A DNA stretch of 64,000 nucleotides from Rhypophila decipiens. Taxonomy: Eukaryota > Ascomycota > Sordariomycetes > Sordariales > Naviculisporaceae. The translations under genes were made by a program, and so were the position numbers. The stretch is taken from positions 1 to 64,000 of the forward strand of contig MU858212.1 in NCBI GenBank assembly GCA_033297075.1, in the 5' to 3' direction. Below the pieces are notes generated by a model. That model did not search any database and was not told the origin of the DNA. It was given only the letters and a program-made list of their open reading frames with translations. Positions 12,501 to 25,230 of the stretch are shown here, piece by piece; position 1 is the stretch's first letter; every line of letters begins with the position of its first letter.

Positions 12501-13097
12501 TTTGGCTCGACTTGACCTGTCGTGAGGTCAGAATGACAAGCCGGCACATGTCCTTTTTCGCCCCTAGCAGGACAGAGTAAGCCCTGTCGGTCGTTTCTGC
12601 ATACCCCATACCCCAGAGAGTAGTTTATTTGATGGACAGGGGTGGTGGATGCTTGTTCTTTCGATCCACTTCGGCAGAAGGCCCGTTACTGCGTTGCACC
12701 TTCCTGCCCACACCCAGCACCTACCTGCTTTGATGATCGTCCCATAGACCCATCCCGGTACCTCCCTGCCTCCTTCCTACCCTCAGGCTTGTCAGACATC
12801 AGATTGAACCTGCCAGAAAACCCAGGAACCACACATGCCATGGTCCCCACTTGCCCACTCAGGGCTCACCGACGAACTTTCTTTAAACTCGGTGCCCCTC
12901 AGGTTCCTGGAACAGTTGCTACTCTGACTTTTTGGTTCCTCGGGCAAGAGACAAACCTTTGACAACCACCCACACAGCAAAAGCTTCTTGTAGCTTCTGG
13001 CCAATCCTCGTGGGTGATTCGCCAGTCCCTACTTCTTTGACCAGTTGCTTCCTGGCATCTCACTTACTCATCACTTGTTGTCGTCCCTGTTTTCATC
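9592..13097. other. Long intergenic stretch
   Basis: About 3.5 kb without a supportable gene. Open frames on both strands (for example about 9482-9958 minus and 10398-10832 plus) lack family motifs, signal peptides and matching splice sites. The last several hundred bases, pyrimidine-rich near 12,600-13,097, are probably the 5' UTR and promoter of the TmpA-like gene. Confidence 0.5.
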
Positions 13098-16000
13098 ATG
13101 TCTTCCTCGTGGTCCAAGGACGATGGCACCAAGAAGGGTGGCATTGGCAACCAGACGCCTCCCACAGACAACAGAGCCTACGATGACGCCGAGAAGGGCA
13201 TCTATGACAACAGCTCGAGCCTGCCTGTCATCGCATCGCCTCCCCTGGCTCATATGCGGTCCTACGTGTCGACGTCCAGCGACGAGAAGAAGCCCGAAGT
13301 CCTCCAGTTTGAAAGCAGCCCGTCACTCTCGCCGGCCCCAGTCTCTCCAGTCCACGAGGGTCTCTCACCGTTCACGAGCGTGCAAGCACTTTCCTTGACA
13401 TGGCCATCGACATGGAAAAATCCCCGTTTCTCACGAACTTTGACAGCAAGTGACGGCGACGGCAAGACGGAAGCCGGCAGTGGAGCTCAGGATACCAATG
13501 CCAAGGGATCAACGCCAGGGGGGGCATCCAAGGACTCGGCGGGAGCCAAAAAGTCAGGCGATGGGAAGAAAAAGAAAACAAAAGTGCGACATCCCGCGGC
13601 GAACCGATGGGTCTTGTTCTGCTTGTGGTTCAACACATACCGCAAGTTCTTCACCTTTGTCACGTCGCTGAACTTGACGGGCATCATCCTCGCGGCATGC
13701 GGCAAGTTCCCCTATGCAGAGAACCACATGGGCGCCTTGGTTCTTGGCAATCTTCTTACGGCGGTCCTGATGCGGAACGAACTCTTCTTGCGGTTCCTCT
13801 ACGTTATTGCCATTTACGGACTGAGAAGTGTAGGTACTTTTTCCTTGCATGATCATCCCCATATCATCGCTACCAACCTTACCTCGACTGCCCGAGCTGC
13901 CTCGTCTTCCAACCAGACCCTGGTCTCTATACCCACACAAAACCCTTGCAATTCCTCGCTTCATTCCGCGCGCCGACTCTTGGCTTAAAGGACACGGCGC
14001 TAGTTAGCCGACGTTGTCACTTCCCTCCGCCCTCACCTAACCCTGAGATTTCTTCCAAACTTGGAAATGGACAACCCTGAAGAGGGTTTCTAGAACCATA
14101 AACCTTGTCCTGGCGGCTAACATGATGTAATCAAACAGTGGGCTCCGGTCTGGCTGAAGCTAGCGGCAACATCGGTCTTGCAACACGTCGGAGGCATTCA
14201 CTCCGGTTGCGCGCTCTCCGGCGCTGGGTATGTGGTCTTTTTTTTCTCTCATTCCCCTTTTCGCCATGGCATTTTTCGACAAGGCGAAATCGGCCAATCC
14301 CGCTCTTGAGCCTCAACGTTTCCTTGTTTTCTCTCTTGGCCACATGACTCTTCACCCAACCCCCAACTCCTTCCATCAGACGGCAGGCCGTACCCACATT
14401 TCACCACATACCATCATGGCGGATGAATCGGGATCTCTTCCGACGACTGGATCTGAGATCTATTACAGATTTCCGCCCTGAAATTCTCACACCTTATTCC
14501 CACTTCACATCACATGCCAATGCTGCCTTACACCACCACCAAGAACATCATACAAATTTCAATTCCCATTATCGCATGCAAACAACACGCTCCATGGCTA
14601 CAGGCGAGTTATACGATTATACTAACGACTTTTCAGATGGCTGGTGTACAAGATTGTCGACATTGTTCGGTATCGAGCCATTCAGCACCCGGCTGTGATG
14701 GCCACGGGTATCGTGACCAACGTTCTTGTCATCATCTCTGTGCTGAGCGCTTTCCCCTGGGTCAGAAAGTGAGTGATTTCTTTTTGTACTGTTTTCTTCC
14801 CATTTGGGTATTATTTCGTCATACCTTTGGGCGCTATGGGATAGGACAGTTTCAGTTGTTGTGGAGCCTAGGCATGGAGGATGCACGTCGGCTTCCGGGA
14901 ACTCGTTCAGTGGAATCTTGGCTTGATTGAATCTTCAAGCTGGTCAGTTGGCTCACTCATCTTCTTTGGCAGCACGCATCACAATGTGTTTGAGCGACAC
15001 CATCGCTTCATCGGCTGGCTTGGTTTGGCAGTATGTCTCTCTCTTTCCCGAGGACCCGAGGACAGAGGTGAACTTGTTTACTAACATTTGTGACAGACCA
15101 CGTGGGTTTTTGTCATCACCGGAAATGCCTACGATATCAAGGTCGGCGAGTGGAGGGCCGATGCCCATTCCCTGATCAGCGTGCAGGAGTTCTGGTTCGC
15201 AGTCTTCATGACCATCTTGTATGTGTCCCCTCCTTCCCATTTCATGCACGGTCATGGTATCGCCGAAGTCAACACTCGCTAACAGGCTCGGCCCGATAGT
15301 GTCCTCATCCCATGGTTCACCCTCCGAGAAGTCCCCGTCGAGGTTGAGATTGTGAGTTGGATCACCTCATGCGGCTTACTATCTTTCTCTTGGAACAAGG
15401 TACTAACAGAAGCGTCATGTGCAGCCATCTCCCAAGGTCGCCGTCTTGAAGTTCCAGAGGGGCATGCAGCAAGGTCTTCTTGGCCGGATCAGCCGTACCT
15501 CCATCATGGAGTACCATGCGTTTGGTATCATTAGCGAGGGCCGCAATTCAGGATGCCACTACATGATCTGCGGCGTGCAAGGCGACTTTACCAGGGAGAT
15601 TGTGAACAATCCGCCCAAGACTGTCTGGACTCGTGAGCTCAAGTTTGGTATGCCTTTTCCCCTGGCCCAGCATATTGAAGCAGAGCACTTGACTAACTGT
15701 CTCCATTCGAAACAGCCGGTGTCGGCCATGCCTCGGCCATGTTCAAGCGAGGAATCCGCATTTGCACCGGCACAGGTATCGGCGCCGCCTTGTCGACCTG
15801 CATCCAGAGCCCCAACTGGTTCCTCATTTGGATCGGTTCCGATCAGGAGAAGACTTTCGGCCCTACGATCTCGCGCCTGATCCACGATAACATCGAGCCG
15901 GAGCGTATGATTCTATGGGATTCGAAGAAAAGAGGTGGTCGACCCGACTCGGTCAAGATGCTCAAGGAAGTATGGGACAGCTTTGGAGCTGAGGTCATCT

Positions 16001-16152
16001 TTATCACCTCCAACATGCAGGGCAACGATGAGATGATGCAGGGCTGCACTGCACGTAAGTTGATCCAATGGTTCAAGACCTTTCTGAGGACACGTTGACT
16101 GACTGATGTGATAGTTGGGCTCCATGCGTTTGGAACTCTGTGGGACTTTTGA
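13098..16152 (+). CDS. tmpA: TmpA-like transmembrane flavoprotein
   Basis: Nine exons (13098-13829, 14139-14227, 14637-14768, 14973-15030, 15097-15218, 15300-15351, 15425-15647, 15716-16054, 16115-16152) join in frame to 594 aa. The first 155 residues are a low-complexity cytosolic region. Membrane segments follow (LTGIILAACGKF, GALVLGNLLTAVL, VMATGIVTNVLVIISVL, WLGLATTWVFVITG, WFAVFMTILVLIPWF), with the motif NVFERHHRFIGW. The C-terminal half resembles a FAD/NAD-binding oxidoreductase (RICTGTGIGAAL, then WFLIWIGSDQEKTFG). This architecture matches Aspergillus nidulans TmpA, a membrane flavoprotein that regulates asexual sporulation. A role in conidiation here is inferred from the family. Introns 1 and 2 (309 and 409 nt) are unusually long for this window. 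Confidence 0.8.
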
Positions 16153-16898
16153 ACGACTTCTTTTCCTTGTTGTGATGGGATCTCGGATAGTGCATCGCCT
16201 TCCCAATCTGCATACGTTCAAGTCTTTGTCTGTTTTCAGACAGCACAGCTGGACCGTCATTCTTCAGACTTTATGTTAGATGTTTTTGTTTCTTTTCATT
16301 TCACCGTTTGTACTGGTGAAACAAACCAGTCATGTTATCATGTGGGACGGAATCATGTTGTGGTGATGAAAATGAAGGAGAATGGTGTATGAGCATGGAT
16401 TACGAGATGATTCTGGTTGATGACAATGGCCTATGCTGTACATATTTCGTGGCCGGTTTGATGCTGGAACATCTTTTGTTGGGAGAGGGTTTGCATTTTG
16501 GTTCATCAGGATTAACTATTAACTACATGTAATTGGGCAGCTTTGTAGATGCATACTTTAGATGACTCGATGAGAATCATGGGCATTCAGACCAACCGCC
16601 AGCGTATCTAACACGCGAAACCCGTGGGAGTGACATAATGAGCTCTTTTCGAAAGAGGAGTACAAACAAAAGGTCGGGCACATTATTGCCACCCTCCCGA
16701 AGCTGAAGCTGTCAACTGCCACCTCGTTCGGTCGCTGTCGTCATGCAATGGAACGTGGGAATGCTTAATGACGAGCATGTAATGTGCACCCTCATTTATC
16801 GCCTCCGTATCTTTCCAGCGCTGATCTTGGCATGGTCGGCATTCTTCCTATACGTGGAATTGTCCGAGCTGGCTACGGCAGACACACAAGAACAGTGA
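16153..16898. other. Convergent intergenic spacer
   Basis: About 750 nt between the ends of two convergent genes. It is AT-rich near 16,260-16,560. No gene or repeat is recognised. Confidence 0.5.
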
Positions 16899-19088
16899 TC
16901 AAGCAGACTTGACTTCGGCGCTAGTCTTCTCGTTGGTAGGTGTATCGAGCTGTTCATTTGAGGCAGAGCTCTCGACTACAGTAGTCGACGATTCTTGGTC
17001 TGCTTTCTTGGGTCTAGAGTAACATGGCGTTAATTAGTTATGATCGGACCGTGCAGATAGCAAGTGGGGTGAGGATTGTGCCTGTTACGTACCGAAGATA
17101 ACGAACGTCCAGGTAGCGCAAGATTAGAACGAGGATGCCGTGCGCGAAGCTGAAGGCCAGTGAGGTCGGCCAGCCTGCTCTGACTGATCATCAGAAATCG
17201 AGCGTATTAGCTTGTAGGCTCCAAGACCTTTTTCTTGGTGTCGCGACATGCTGCGGTACTCACAGTAAGGAGCGTCTTTGGCGGGCCACATGCCGACTTG
17301 GGCGCCCGTCTGGATTGAGTAGATTCCTGTAACGCAGATACTCACTATGAAGGATCTTGAGTCTGGGTCATCAGGCAACCTTTACAAGAAGGGGTTATTG
17401 TTAGTCCTTGGACGGAAGGGACGAGATGAAAGGAAAAGGGCGGGGCTCACAAGTCGGATGCCCAGGACAGGAGCAAGACTGACCCGCCGCCACACATGAA
17501 AGAGATGAAATAGCTCGCGTATGCGGCCGACAATGGCGTGGTCAGAGGCTGGCGGGTCCATATTGTCATGATGATTCCTGGTATGGCGGCAACCAGGGCT
17601 GTGAGGTGTCAGCGTGAGGTGCGAGGATATTTCAGAGATGAACCTACACTCAAACGCCAGAAGCTGCCATCTGATCTGGAACACATCGGATATTGTCCCC
17701 CAGACCCACACTATCACATCATGTTAGCTGGCCGGGTCTGTCTCGGGGAACGGGGAACTCACAGGTCACAACTGTAACGGCACTGGCTCCAATAGGGATC
17801 GAGTTCGCGGCATCGACACTCCAGATAGGCTTCCCCTGTGTATCCTTGAGCGACTTGAGGAATACACCAAAGAAGCTGTTTCCCGCGACGGCGAGACCGG
17901 CGCACCAGAAAAGGAGGGGGATAAACCACACGATCCATTTCGACAAGGAGCGCCTAACAGATTGAAACGTCAGTCTCTAAAGAATTAGGAAGTGAAGAGG
18001 CAATCTTACTTGGCACTGGCGAGTGTTATTTTCCCGGGCCTAGCCCTCCCATACTGATCGAGCCTCTTGTTTGCCAGCTGGGCTTGGTCCTTGGACAGCC
18101 ACTTGGCCAATGGGTTTGGATCGTTCGGAGAGTCTGGGATGGCGAAGAAGCCGATGACACCGAGTACGACTGTCATGAGAGAGTTGACCACAAATAGCCA
18201 CCTTTTCCAAAACAGTCTGTTAGCAGTGAAAGGGCCTAGAGTGGTCTGACTTACCTCCATCCTGCAATACCCTTTGCCCCGTCCAAAGTATGCAAAATCG
18301 CCACCTGAAGAGCTCCAGACATCATGGCCCCACATTCCCTGGCAGAGTGGTAGATGGCCATTCTTGTCAAACGTCAGAAAAAGCTGTCATTTTGCCAGAG
18401 CTCGTCAGAAATAACATACCGCTTTGCAATCTCGGTTGGAGTGTACCAATACACTGAAATGCCATCATGGTTAGCTCAGCAAAAAGCTGGACTAGCAACC
18501 CTGGGAACCTGAAACTCACTGAACAAAGTCATCATGCCAGGCCAACAGCCAGCCTCCAACAGACCGACAAAGAAGCGGAGGGCGTAGACCTGGTTTGCGC
18601 TGTGGACCGTGGCAAACAAGCCTGTCAGGATTCCCCACCCAACCTCCATTCCGGAGAGCCAGATACTCGGCCGCACGTAGGTCATGATGATTTGAGATGG
18701 GATCAGCATGAGGATGTATCCGATGTTGAAGAATGTGGTGAAGCTGAGACAGACGAAGTTAGCATGGAGACTGTTAATTACCAAAGGAACGGCACAGAAT
18801 GTACAGATTGAGTTCGTTGCCGAAGAGGCCAAGATCCTCCTTCATGCCGCTGATGTAGGCATTGTTGATATTTGTTTGGTCCAGATACTTGATCACTGCA
18901 AGGTCGTTAGCAAACTTCTGACACAAATAAAGTCCAGATGATGAGGGCGAGAAAGACGCGCCTTGAGATGCAAAGCCAAAGCCCATAAAGACAATATCCA
19001 GACGTCTGACCAGGGCCCGCTCCTCAGGTGTCCGCACATGCTTCTTCCCAACGATAGACCTCCCCAGCGCGGTATCTTTCCAGCTCAT
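16899..19088 (-). CDS. MFS transporter, DAL5/Tna1/Liz1 (ACS) type
   Basis: Twelve exons give 497 aa: 19088-18962, 18895-18805, 18743-18520, 18453-18420, 18362-18255, 18201-18010, 17953-17763, 17710-17648, 17598-17451, 17379-17264, 17177-17093 and 17013-16899. The sequence has the hallmarks of the anion:cation symporter branch of fungal MFS proteins, which includes allantoate, nicotinate and pantothenate permeases. These are [13 protein letters not shown] in the first helix region, [18 protein letters not shown], a motif-A-like [16 protein letters not shown] and [15 protein letters not shown]. The other half carries [19 protein letters not shown] and [15 protein letters not shown]. Twelve membrane helices are expected, with a hydrophilic Ser/Thr-rich C-terminal tail. 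Intron 1 (18896-18961) has a GC donor. The substrate cannot be told from sequence; carboxylate or vitamin uptake is likely. Confidence 0.88.
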
Positions 19089-20082
19089 CTTGCGGGGTGT
19101 AACAAAAGCTCAGCTGTAACTATAAAGCCAAAGACAGAGTCATCTGCTGATCAGATGTAACAGATGTGATGGAACTGGGGAGAGGCAGCCGATGAGACTG
19201 ATTATAAACACCGTCGAGATCCTCTGTCAGATATGATATAGCACATCATGGCCCCTATTTTTTAATCACACCCAGGAGCCATGATCGACGATACCAATTG
19301 GATAGCTGACAGTACTCCTTATCTTCCAGACCATCAATATTAGCTGCACGATTACCATCCCAGGTCACCGGGTCAAATAACATCGTACCAAAACCCAGCA
19401 CGCAATAAGCCTCTCAAACCGCATCTTGGCTATATTTACCACACCGGGAATCTCGAGATCATCGGCGGACGAGGGCGATGGCGCAACGTGCTGCAGAAAA
19501 GCCGTCACCGCCAAAGATACCCACCCGCAGCCAATCCCGGTGCGCTTTGCACAAGTTCAGAACTCTGGTCTCTTTTTGCGTATCACTATCAATACGCCAC
19601 CAAATAATTCGGTGCCGTTACTCTTATCTTATTAATCCGATATCTCTCTTCTTGTTGGTGTTCTCTTAGCAGGAGGTGAAGGATTGCGCCCTTATTCCCG
19701 ACAGAGAAAAACTCCGTAAACGCCGAACTGCAGGCATAACGCCGTTTGTGATTTTATTGCCCGGTTTATTTGACGAGTCTATCTCGCTCCTTTGCTCGTA
19801 CGCAATGGCAAACCGAGGTATTTGTGTCAATGTTTACTTGGGAGAAATGCCGACAATACCTGGCCTATTCATCTCTTGATAATATCCGTTCAGAACCACT
19901 TCTTGTTGTTTAGTCATGTGTTGTCTATTATAAACTGTTTATGCCCCATGCAACCAGTCACAAACAACTGGAACGCCAACCATACTGTGTTGAGTTATAA
20001 ACCGAAACTCCTCAGGGTCAATACTGCCAGTCTGAAGAGCATGACTTTCCCCGTTCTCTCTTCATATAAATTTACAGTCTCA
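19089..20082. other. Intergenic, no gene seen
   Basis: About 1 kb between the MFS start and the 3' end of the next minus-strand gene. Only short AT-rich open frames are present. It should include the MFS promoter. Confidence 0.5.
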
Positions 20083-22245
20083 TCAGTTGTCACCACCCTC
20101 AAGCGGCGTCTTGGGTACAATATGCGGCATGGGATTGTCCGGTCTGAACGAATACTGCAGGCACCCGACGTCGTAGAATCCGCCCATGTTGCCTCCGTAT
20201 TGGGCTGTTTCAGGTGTATTTGTTAGCAAAGTGAGGTAATAATGGCCAACGTGCAAGATGAAAAGCAAAAGAGAAAAACATACCATCACACTTCTCCCAA
20301 GCCTGGACCATAAGGTTAACACACGACCCGTCGCCCTCCGAGTCAGCAGGGAGGATCTCCTGCAGACTACCACCCGGAATCTTGGCCAACTCCTCAGCAG
20401 AGCAGCCCTCTCGTCCGCGATTCCAGTCAACCCGGAAGCCGTAAAGCACGCCATCGATATAATCCGTCGTCACCCCCGCCGGCTTAGGAACGGGGTACAA
20501 GCGAACCGCCTCGTCGGGCTTGAACTGGACGGGTCCCTTGGCAGCAAATGCCTCGCATGCCTTTTTTGCTTCCTTCTCGAGCGTAGCCTTTACTACCTTT
20601 TTTCCTGTCCATGCCTCGGCTTTGGGGTCGTAACAGAATCGTGGCGACGAGTCCAGCCCGGTGGTGGGAGGGGGTCCTCCGCCTAGCACGGGGTCGACGA
20701 TGACGGTGTTGTCGGACATTTTGATGGACCATTTTATGGTTCCGCAGTCTGTCTCCATCTTGCCCGAGCCAAGCAAGGTATTCTCCACCGAGCCCTCGCG
20801 GCAGTTGAGGGATGGGTCGTCGACCATGTAATTCAGCATGGGGTTTACCGAGGAGGTGCTGCATTTACTTTCGGATTTGGGAAACCACCCAAAGGTAAAC
20901 TTGTAGGTGCCGTTGTAGGCTGTAATGGCTTCTTTGCCTAGGTCCTTGGCTGGTCCGTTGGAGAAGGCGAGTGCCATTCTAAGTTTGGTACCGTTAGTCA
21001 TCTTGTGAGGTAATTACTCGTGGAAAGGAAGAAAGGACAAAACTTACACCTTCCAGTCGTTCAATGGATAGTTGAAACGTGCTGCGCTGTCGCATTCGGG
21101 GGCCTTTAACACACTCTCCTTGTCAAATAGAGGAACAATGGGCAGGTTGGCGAATGCCTCTGCGTAGGACGGAGGACGCATCTGGCCGATCTGTCTGATC
21201 TCGGAGCCCTTGCAAGGGCAGCCTGTTTGATCACCCGTCGTGCAGAAGTTGTTCTTATCGCCTTTGCAGTCGTCCTTTTTGCATTGCGTCTGATATTGTG
21301 TTAGAGGACTCTGATGACCGTATTTGGCTGTGGAGAAATAAGACTTACCCTGTCCTTTTCCTCCTTTTTGCACTTGTCGTCCGTCTTGTACTCTGTCTCG
21401 GTTTTTGATATCGTGTCCGGGTGAAGGGCGATGCCCTTCATGGATGAAACTGCATTCAAATGCAGACTCTCGTACATTGTCTTGAATAGCTGCCACGTCA
21501 CCAGGCCAGCGCCAGCCGTGACAATATTGCGCTGGCTGCTCAGAGAAGCCCAAACGGCCGTCATCTCTCCGCTGCTGACTAGCTGTATAACATGTGCAGC
21601 TGCATCCGCGCCCCAGTTCATTGCCCCAGTCAAGGCTTGGTCGAGCTGGGCCTCCAGTAATGCCCAGTCGGTGAGCTCGGTCTCCTGAGCAACCCTGCTG
21701 GCGAACCCGTCAAATCCGCAGGCTGGTGCGGCGACCTGGCGGCCCTTGACCTTGACAGGATGTCGTTTAGCGAGGGCGCCGCCGCAGGGGGGTATCTGCT
21801 GGGCAATCTCCTGGAGCTTGTCGGCCAATTTGGGAGCCAGACCAATGTTGAGGTAACCCTCGGCCACAACTGCTGTGACGAGGGCTGGCGCGACGGTTGG
21901 TGTGGCTGCGCCTTTGAGTGTCACCGTCATCGGCTCGTCTGTGAAGGAGGTGTGTAGTTCGATTTTGGGGGCAGTGGGTGGGTTGACACCGATTTGCCCT
22001 GGGGCAGTTGGCTCAACCGCAGCAATGGCTACATTTGGAGCCGGAACCTCTGCCGGAGTGGTCACCGTGGGCGTGATGCTTGTCAAGGCTTCTGCAGGGG
22101 GGATAAGCGGAATGTCGTCTTGTCTTGCGATGACCTGATGGCGTTGGCCGATATTGGGATCCGGGGCTTTCACGGGGTCGATGACAGCACCTATAGATAA
22201 GAATATATGTGCACAGATGGTGAGGAGGGAGGAGAGTCGAGCCAT
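20083..22245 (-). CDS. Large secreted protein of unknown function
   Basis: Four exons (22245-21349, 21289-21048, 20978-20284, 20204-20083) give 651 aa. The N-terminus (MARLSSLLTICAHIFLSIGAV) is a signal peptide. A Pro/Thr/Ala-rich linker with dibasic sites (AKRHPVKVKGR) follows, then a hydrophobic alanine-rich stretch near residues 190-260. The first junction opens into a cysteine knot-like segment (TQCKKDDCKGDKNNFCTTGD..CPCKG). The C-terminal domain contains NLMVQAWEKCDG and GFYDVGCLQYSF. Similar Cys segments occur in several multi-domain fungal secreted proteins, including some chitinase-like ones, but no GH18 catalytic motif is present here. The intron 20979-21047 was chosen for its GTAAGT donor and GACTAAC branch site. 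Function unknown. Confidence 0.75.
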
Positions 22246-23410
22246 GGCTTCGGATAGGGGCTCCGCAAGATGTCTGCAAGTTGTATTTCTGTGAAGTCAA
22301 GAAGGAAATCCGATAGGTATTCTGAAGGTAAAGTTTGTAGAAGAATTGAGAGTAAATGGAAATGGAAGATTTGACAGGGAACAATAGCCTTGGTTGGGCA
22401 GAGCGTGACGGCCTCGGACTTATTAGTAGTTGAGGAACTTGTCGGGATGAGGCTTTCAGTTGTTCGTCTTGACTTCTTGTAACTTCGTCCGACATTGGTA
22501 GCGGGCCGCACGTTCGGTGACCACCAAGGCTGAGTGGTCCTGATGGTATCAAAATCAAGACCACGGCTGGCCATGATTCTGGCCAAGCTTAGATATATAA
22601 TTTTGCCCCGTTACGGCGGGCTGACGACCCAAAGACGGGAAAGCAGGAACCCCAGTATCCAAATCGTTGCCTCCAGCAACTTGGCAATCCGGAAAGGGTG
22701 AAGAATTCCAGGATGGGATGCGGCGTGTCCTCTTTGGGATCATCTGAAACAAAATGTGGTCTCCGGATGATCGGATCCATCAAGATCCTGGGTTGGGTAT
22801 TGTGGCTGAAGTCAATTTCGTGCAGCGGCAACCAGGTCAAATATAGCGATCATGTAGCCTTGGCATATGGAATCAACTGCCCCAAGCCACCACTCGAGAA
22901 GCTACACAGGCAAAAAGCGGCAGTAAGCTGGCACGGACTTGTTTTCTATGTGCTGAATCTTAGTGAACTTTATTCACATGATGACCGATTCCAAAGGGGC
23001 CAGGGCCGAAGAAACATCGTCAGGGCCGGCCTTTGTAAACACTCAGGATGAAGGTCAAAATGGACATGGCTTACTTTTTGCAGGCCGCACGCCTCATTGT
23101 TAGTGTACTTGTTATTACTTAGTCGCTTTGAAGAACTCATAATAAGAAACAGCGATATAAGGTGCAGACTAGCCAACAGGTTGCAAACACTGGCGTCATG
23201 CATGACATATAAACAAAGGCAATCCCTCTCCATTTCTGCTGTCTTCGTATACAGTCAAGCACCGGTTTCTTTTAAGCTATATCATCTTGGGTCGCTTCTC
23301 TTCCGTGAGGTTTACATTAGCAAACCCATACGGCCTCGTTTATATATCCCCCCTCCCCCACTTCTGAAATACAACATCAACATCTTTCATCTACCATCCA
23401 TCTTACCACC
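22246..23410. promoter_or_regulatory. Divergent promoter region with TATA at 23339
   Basis: About 1.16 kb separates the starts of two divergent secreted-protein genes. A TTTATATATCCC box at about 23339-23349 lies some 65-70 nt before the plus-strand start codon. I see no gene in the interval. Confidence 0.5.
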
Positions 23411-24773
23411 ATGAAACCACAATGGGTATTGTTATACTTTCTCGTCCCGCTGGCTAGCTCTGAATACTCAGTTTACATTGATCCAGCTTGTGGTGGTAAG
23501 TCAAACGCACCCAAGAGACAACGTCACCTTTGAAGGAGAGGCGATGTCCGCATACAGTCAGAACAATCACCTGAGCTGACACAAAGAATTCACAATACCG
23601 TTCAATTCAGAGCAGGAAGTTCAGACCATTACGACGGCAATCAAGTCTGCATACGCCCGGGCTGAGCGTGGTGTCAACCTTTTCGACGGAACGCTTCAAC
23701 CGACGGATCCAGACCTCGCGGACACAGTTACTCAACTTCTCGACCAACGACGCGAGAAGCGAGAGAACGTCAGGGGTATGTCCAACCATCCAACATGATC
23801 CCCATACCGCATCCTTGATCACCGCTCTAACATGAAGCATGGCCACGATAAATAGAAATCCTCGCAAGGGTACGAGAAATGCAAGACGATCCCCTGCTTA
23901 TCCTCGACCCGGCCATACACAAGCCGGGCATGTCCGACGTGGTCGTCCACTGCGACCACAAGAGGTTGGAGAATAACAAAGCCACAGCGGACGCCTTGTT
24001 CGACCCCACACAGAACAGCTACATCGGCAAAGACAGCCTCGTGAACGGCGACTCGTGCAGGCAGGGTCGCAACGGCTTCACCGGCGGCATGCTCACCCGG
24101 GCGGTCGTGATGCAGCCCGATGCCCTTCGGGGCGGCGAAGAGCACTCGACCGACTACGTGAACAGCTACGATGGCGCATCCAACCAACCCGAGGTGATCC
24201 AGCTGTGCGCAAGCACGATGGAGGAAATTCGTGACGCCAGCAAGAACCACGGACTCCTCAATAAGGAGCTCATCGAGGCGGCCATCCTTGACCCACGGAA
24301 CACTGAGTCCACAACAGATGAGGAGAGAGTGATTGATCTCCTCGCAACGGTGGATCACGTATTTTTACATGAGGTGAGTTTTATACGCCAATCACTCTCC
24401 TGTTTCATCCCGACATATTGGTGGACAAACAAAAAAAGCAAAAGAAGAAGCAAAAAAAGAAAAAACACTCAACCGATTGATGGATAACACAACGACGTTC
24501 TTCTCTCCACAGCTGACGCACCTGATCCGAAACGGGCGTACTATCGACGGCAGCGAGTGTTACGGCTGGGTGTCTGCCGGAAAGTGTAAGAACCCAAACC
24601 ACGCAGATACGGTAGCCTTCGTCGGTTTCGTGGCAGACCTGCGGTACAACGATGCCCTGAGACCAAACTACTCTACCCGGCCCAAGGGCAGCGTCGTGCC
24701 CATCCTCGCGCCGATCGTGGACGCGCAGCCGCCTCCTGAGCAGCCGGCCAGCCCGGCTGATTTGCCTGCCTAA
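23411..24773 (+). CDS. Secreted zinc metalloprotease-like protein (aspzincin/M35-related)
   Basis: Four exons (23411-23495, 23587-23775, 23856-24373, 24513-24773) give 350 aa with a signal peptide (MKPQWVLLYFLVPLASS). The zinc motif HELTH is at residues 263-267. It is followed by CYGWVSAGKC and then NHADTVAFVGFVADL, in which the Asp fits the third ligand of deuterolysin-like metalloproteases. A phase-0 intron splits the zinc motif exactly between HE and LTH, which is strong evidence for the exon join. Cysteines at VHCDH, GDSCRQG, IQLCAS, GSECYG and GKCKN suggest disulphides, and the C-terminus is a proline-rich tail. The predicted role is extracellular proteolysis; the substrate is unknown. 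Confidence 0.8.
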
Positions 24774-25230
24774 TAACCTAATTCAAGAGGGCGTGACGGC
24801 ATTGGTGAGGTTGAGAAGCATGAGGAAGATGGGACTTTTGCATAGATGAGGTTCTGGTTGGTCGTAGTAGCTATACTTTGGATTTGTACCGGTATGCGTT
24901 TTGTACTCTTTTGTTTTTCTTCATCGTTTCAAGCTTGTTGGTTGAATTTCAGTTTCAATAACCTTACTCCATGCCAGTCTGCATTGTAGCGTTCAACAAG
25001 TTCCATACAGAGTAAAAACATGCATCAACTGCCCCGAAACCTCTGTTGAACGCTATACTGCATCTGGAAATGCCCCTATACTGTAATTAGACTAGCTGAC
25101 TGGCCACAAAGAAAACTCTACGCCAGTCAGATCAGGGCTTCTATTCTCTGAACAACACAAGCATCAATCAATCTATTTGAAGTCATCAATTACTACGTGG
25201 CATTCAACAACCTCCATTGCTCAATGCTCA
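24774..25230. other. Convergent intergenic spacer
   Basis: About 460 nt between two converging genes. AT-rich, with no coding or repeat signal seen. Confidence 0.5.
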
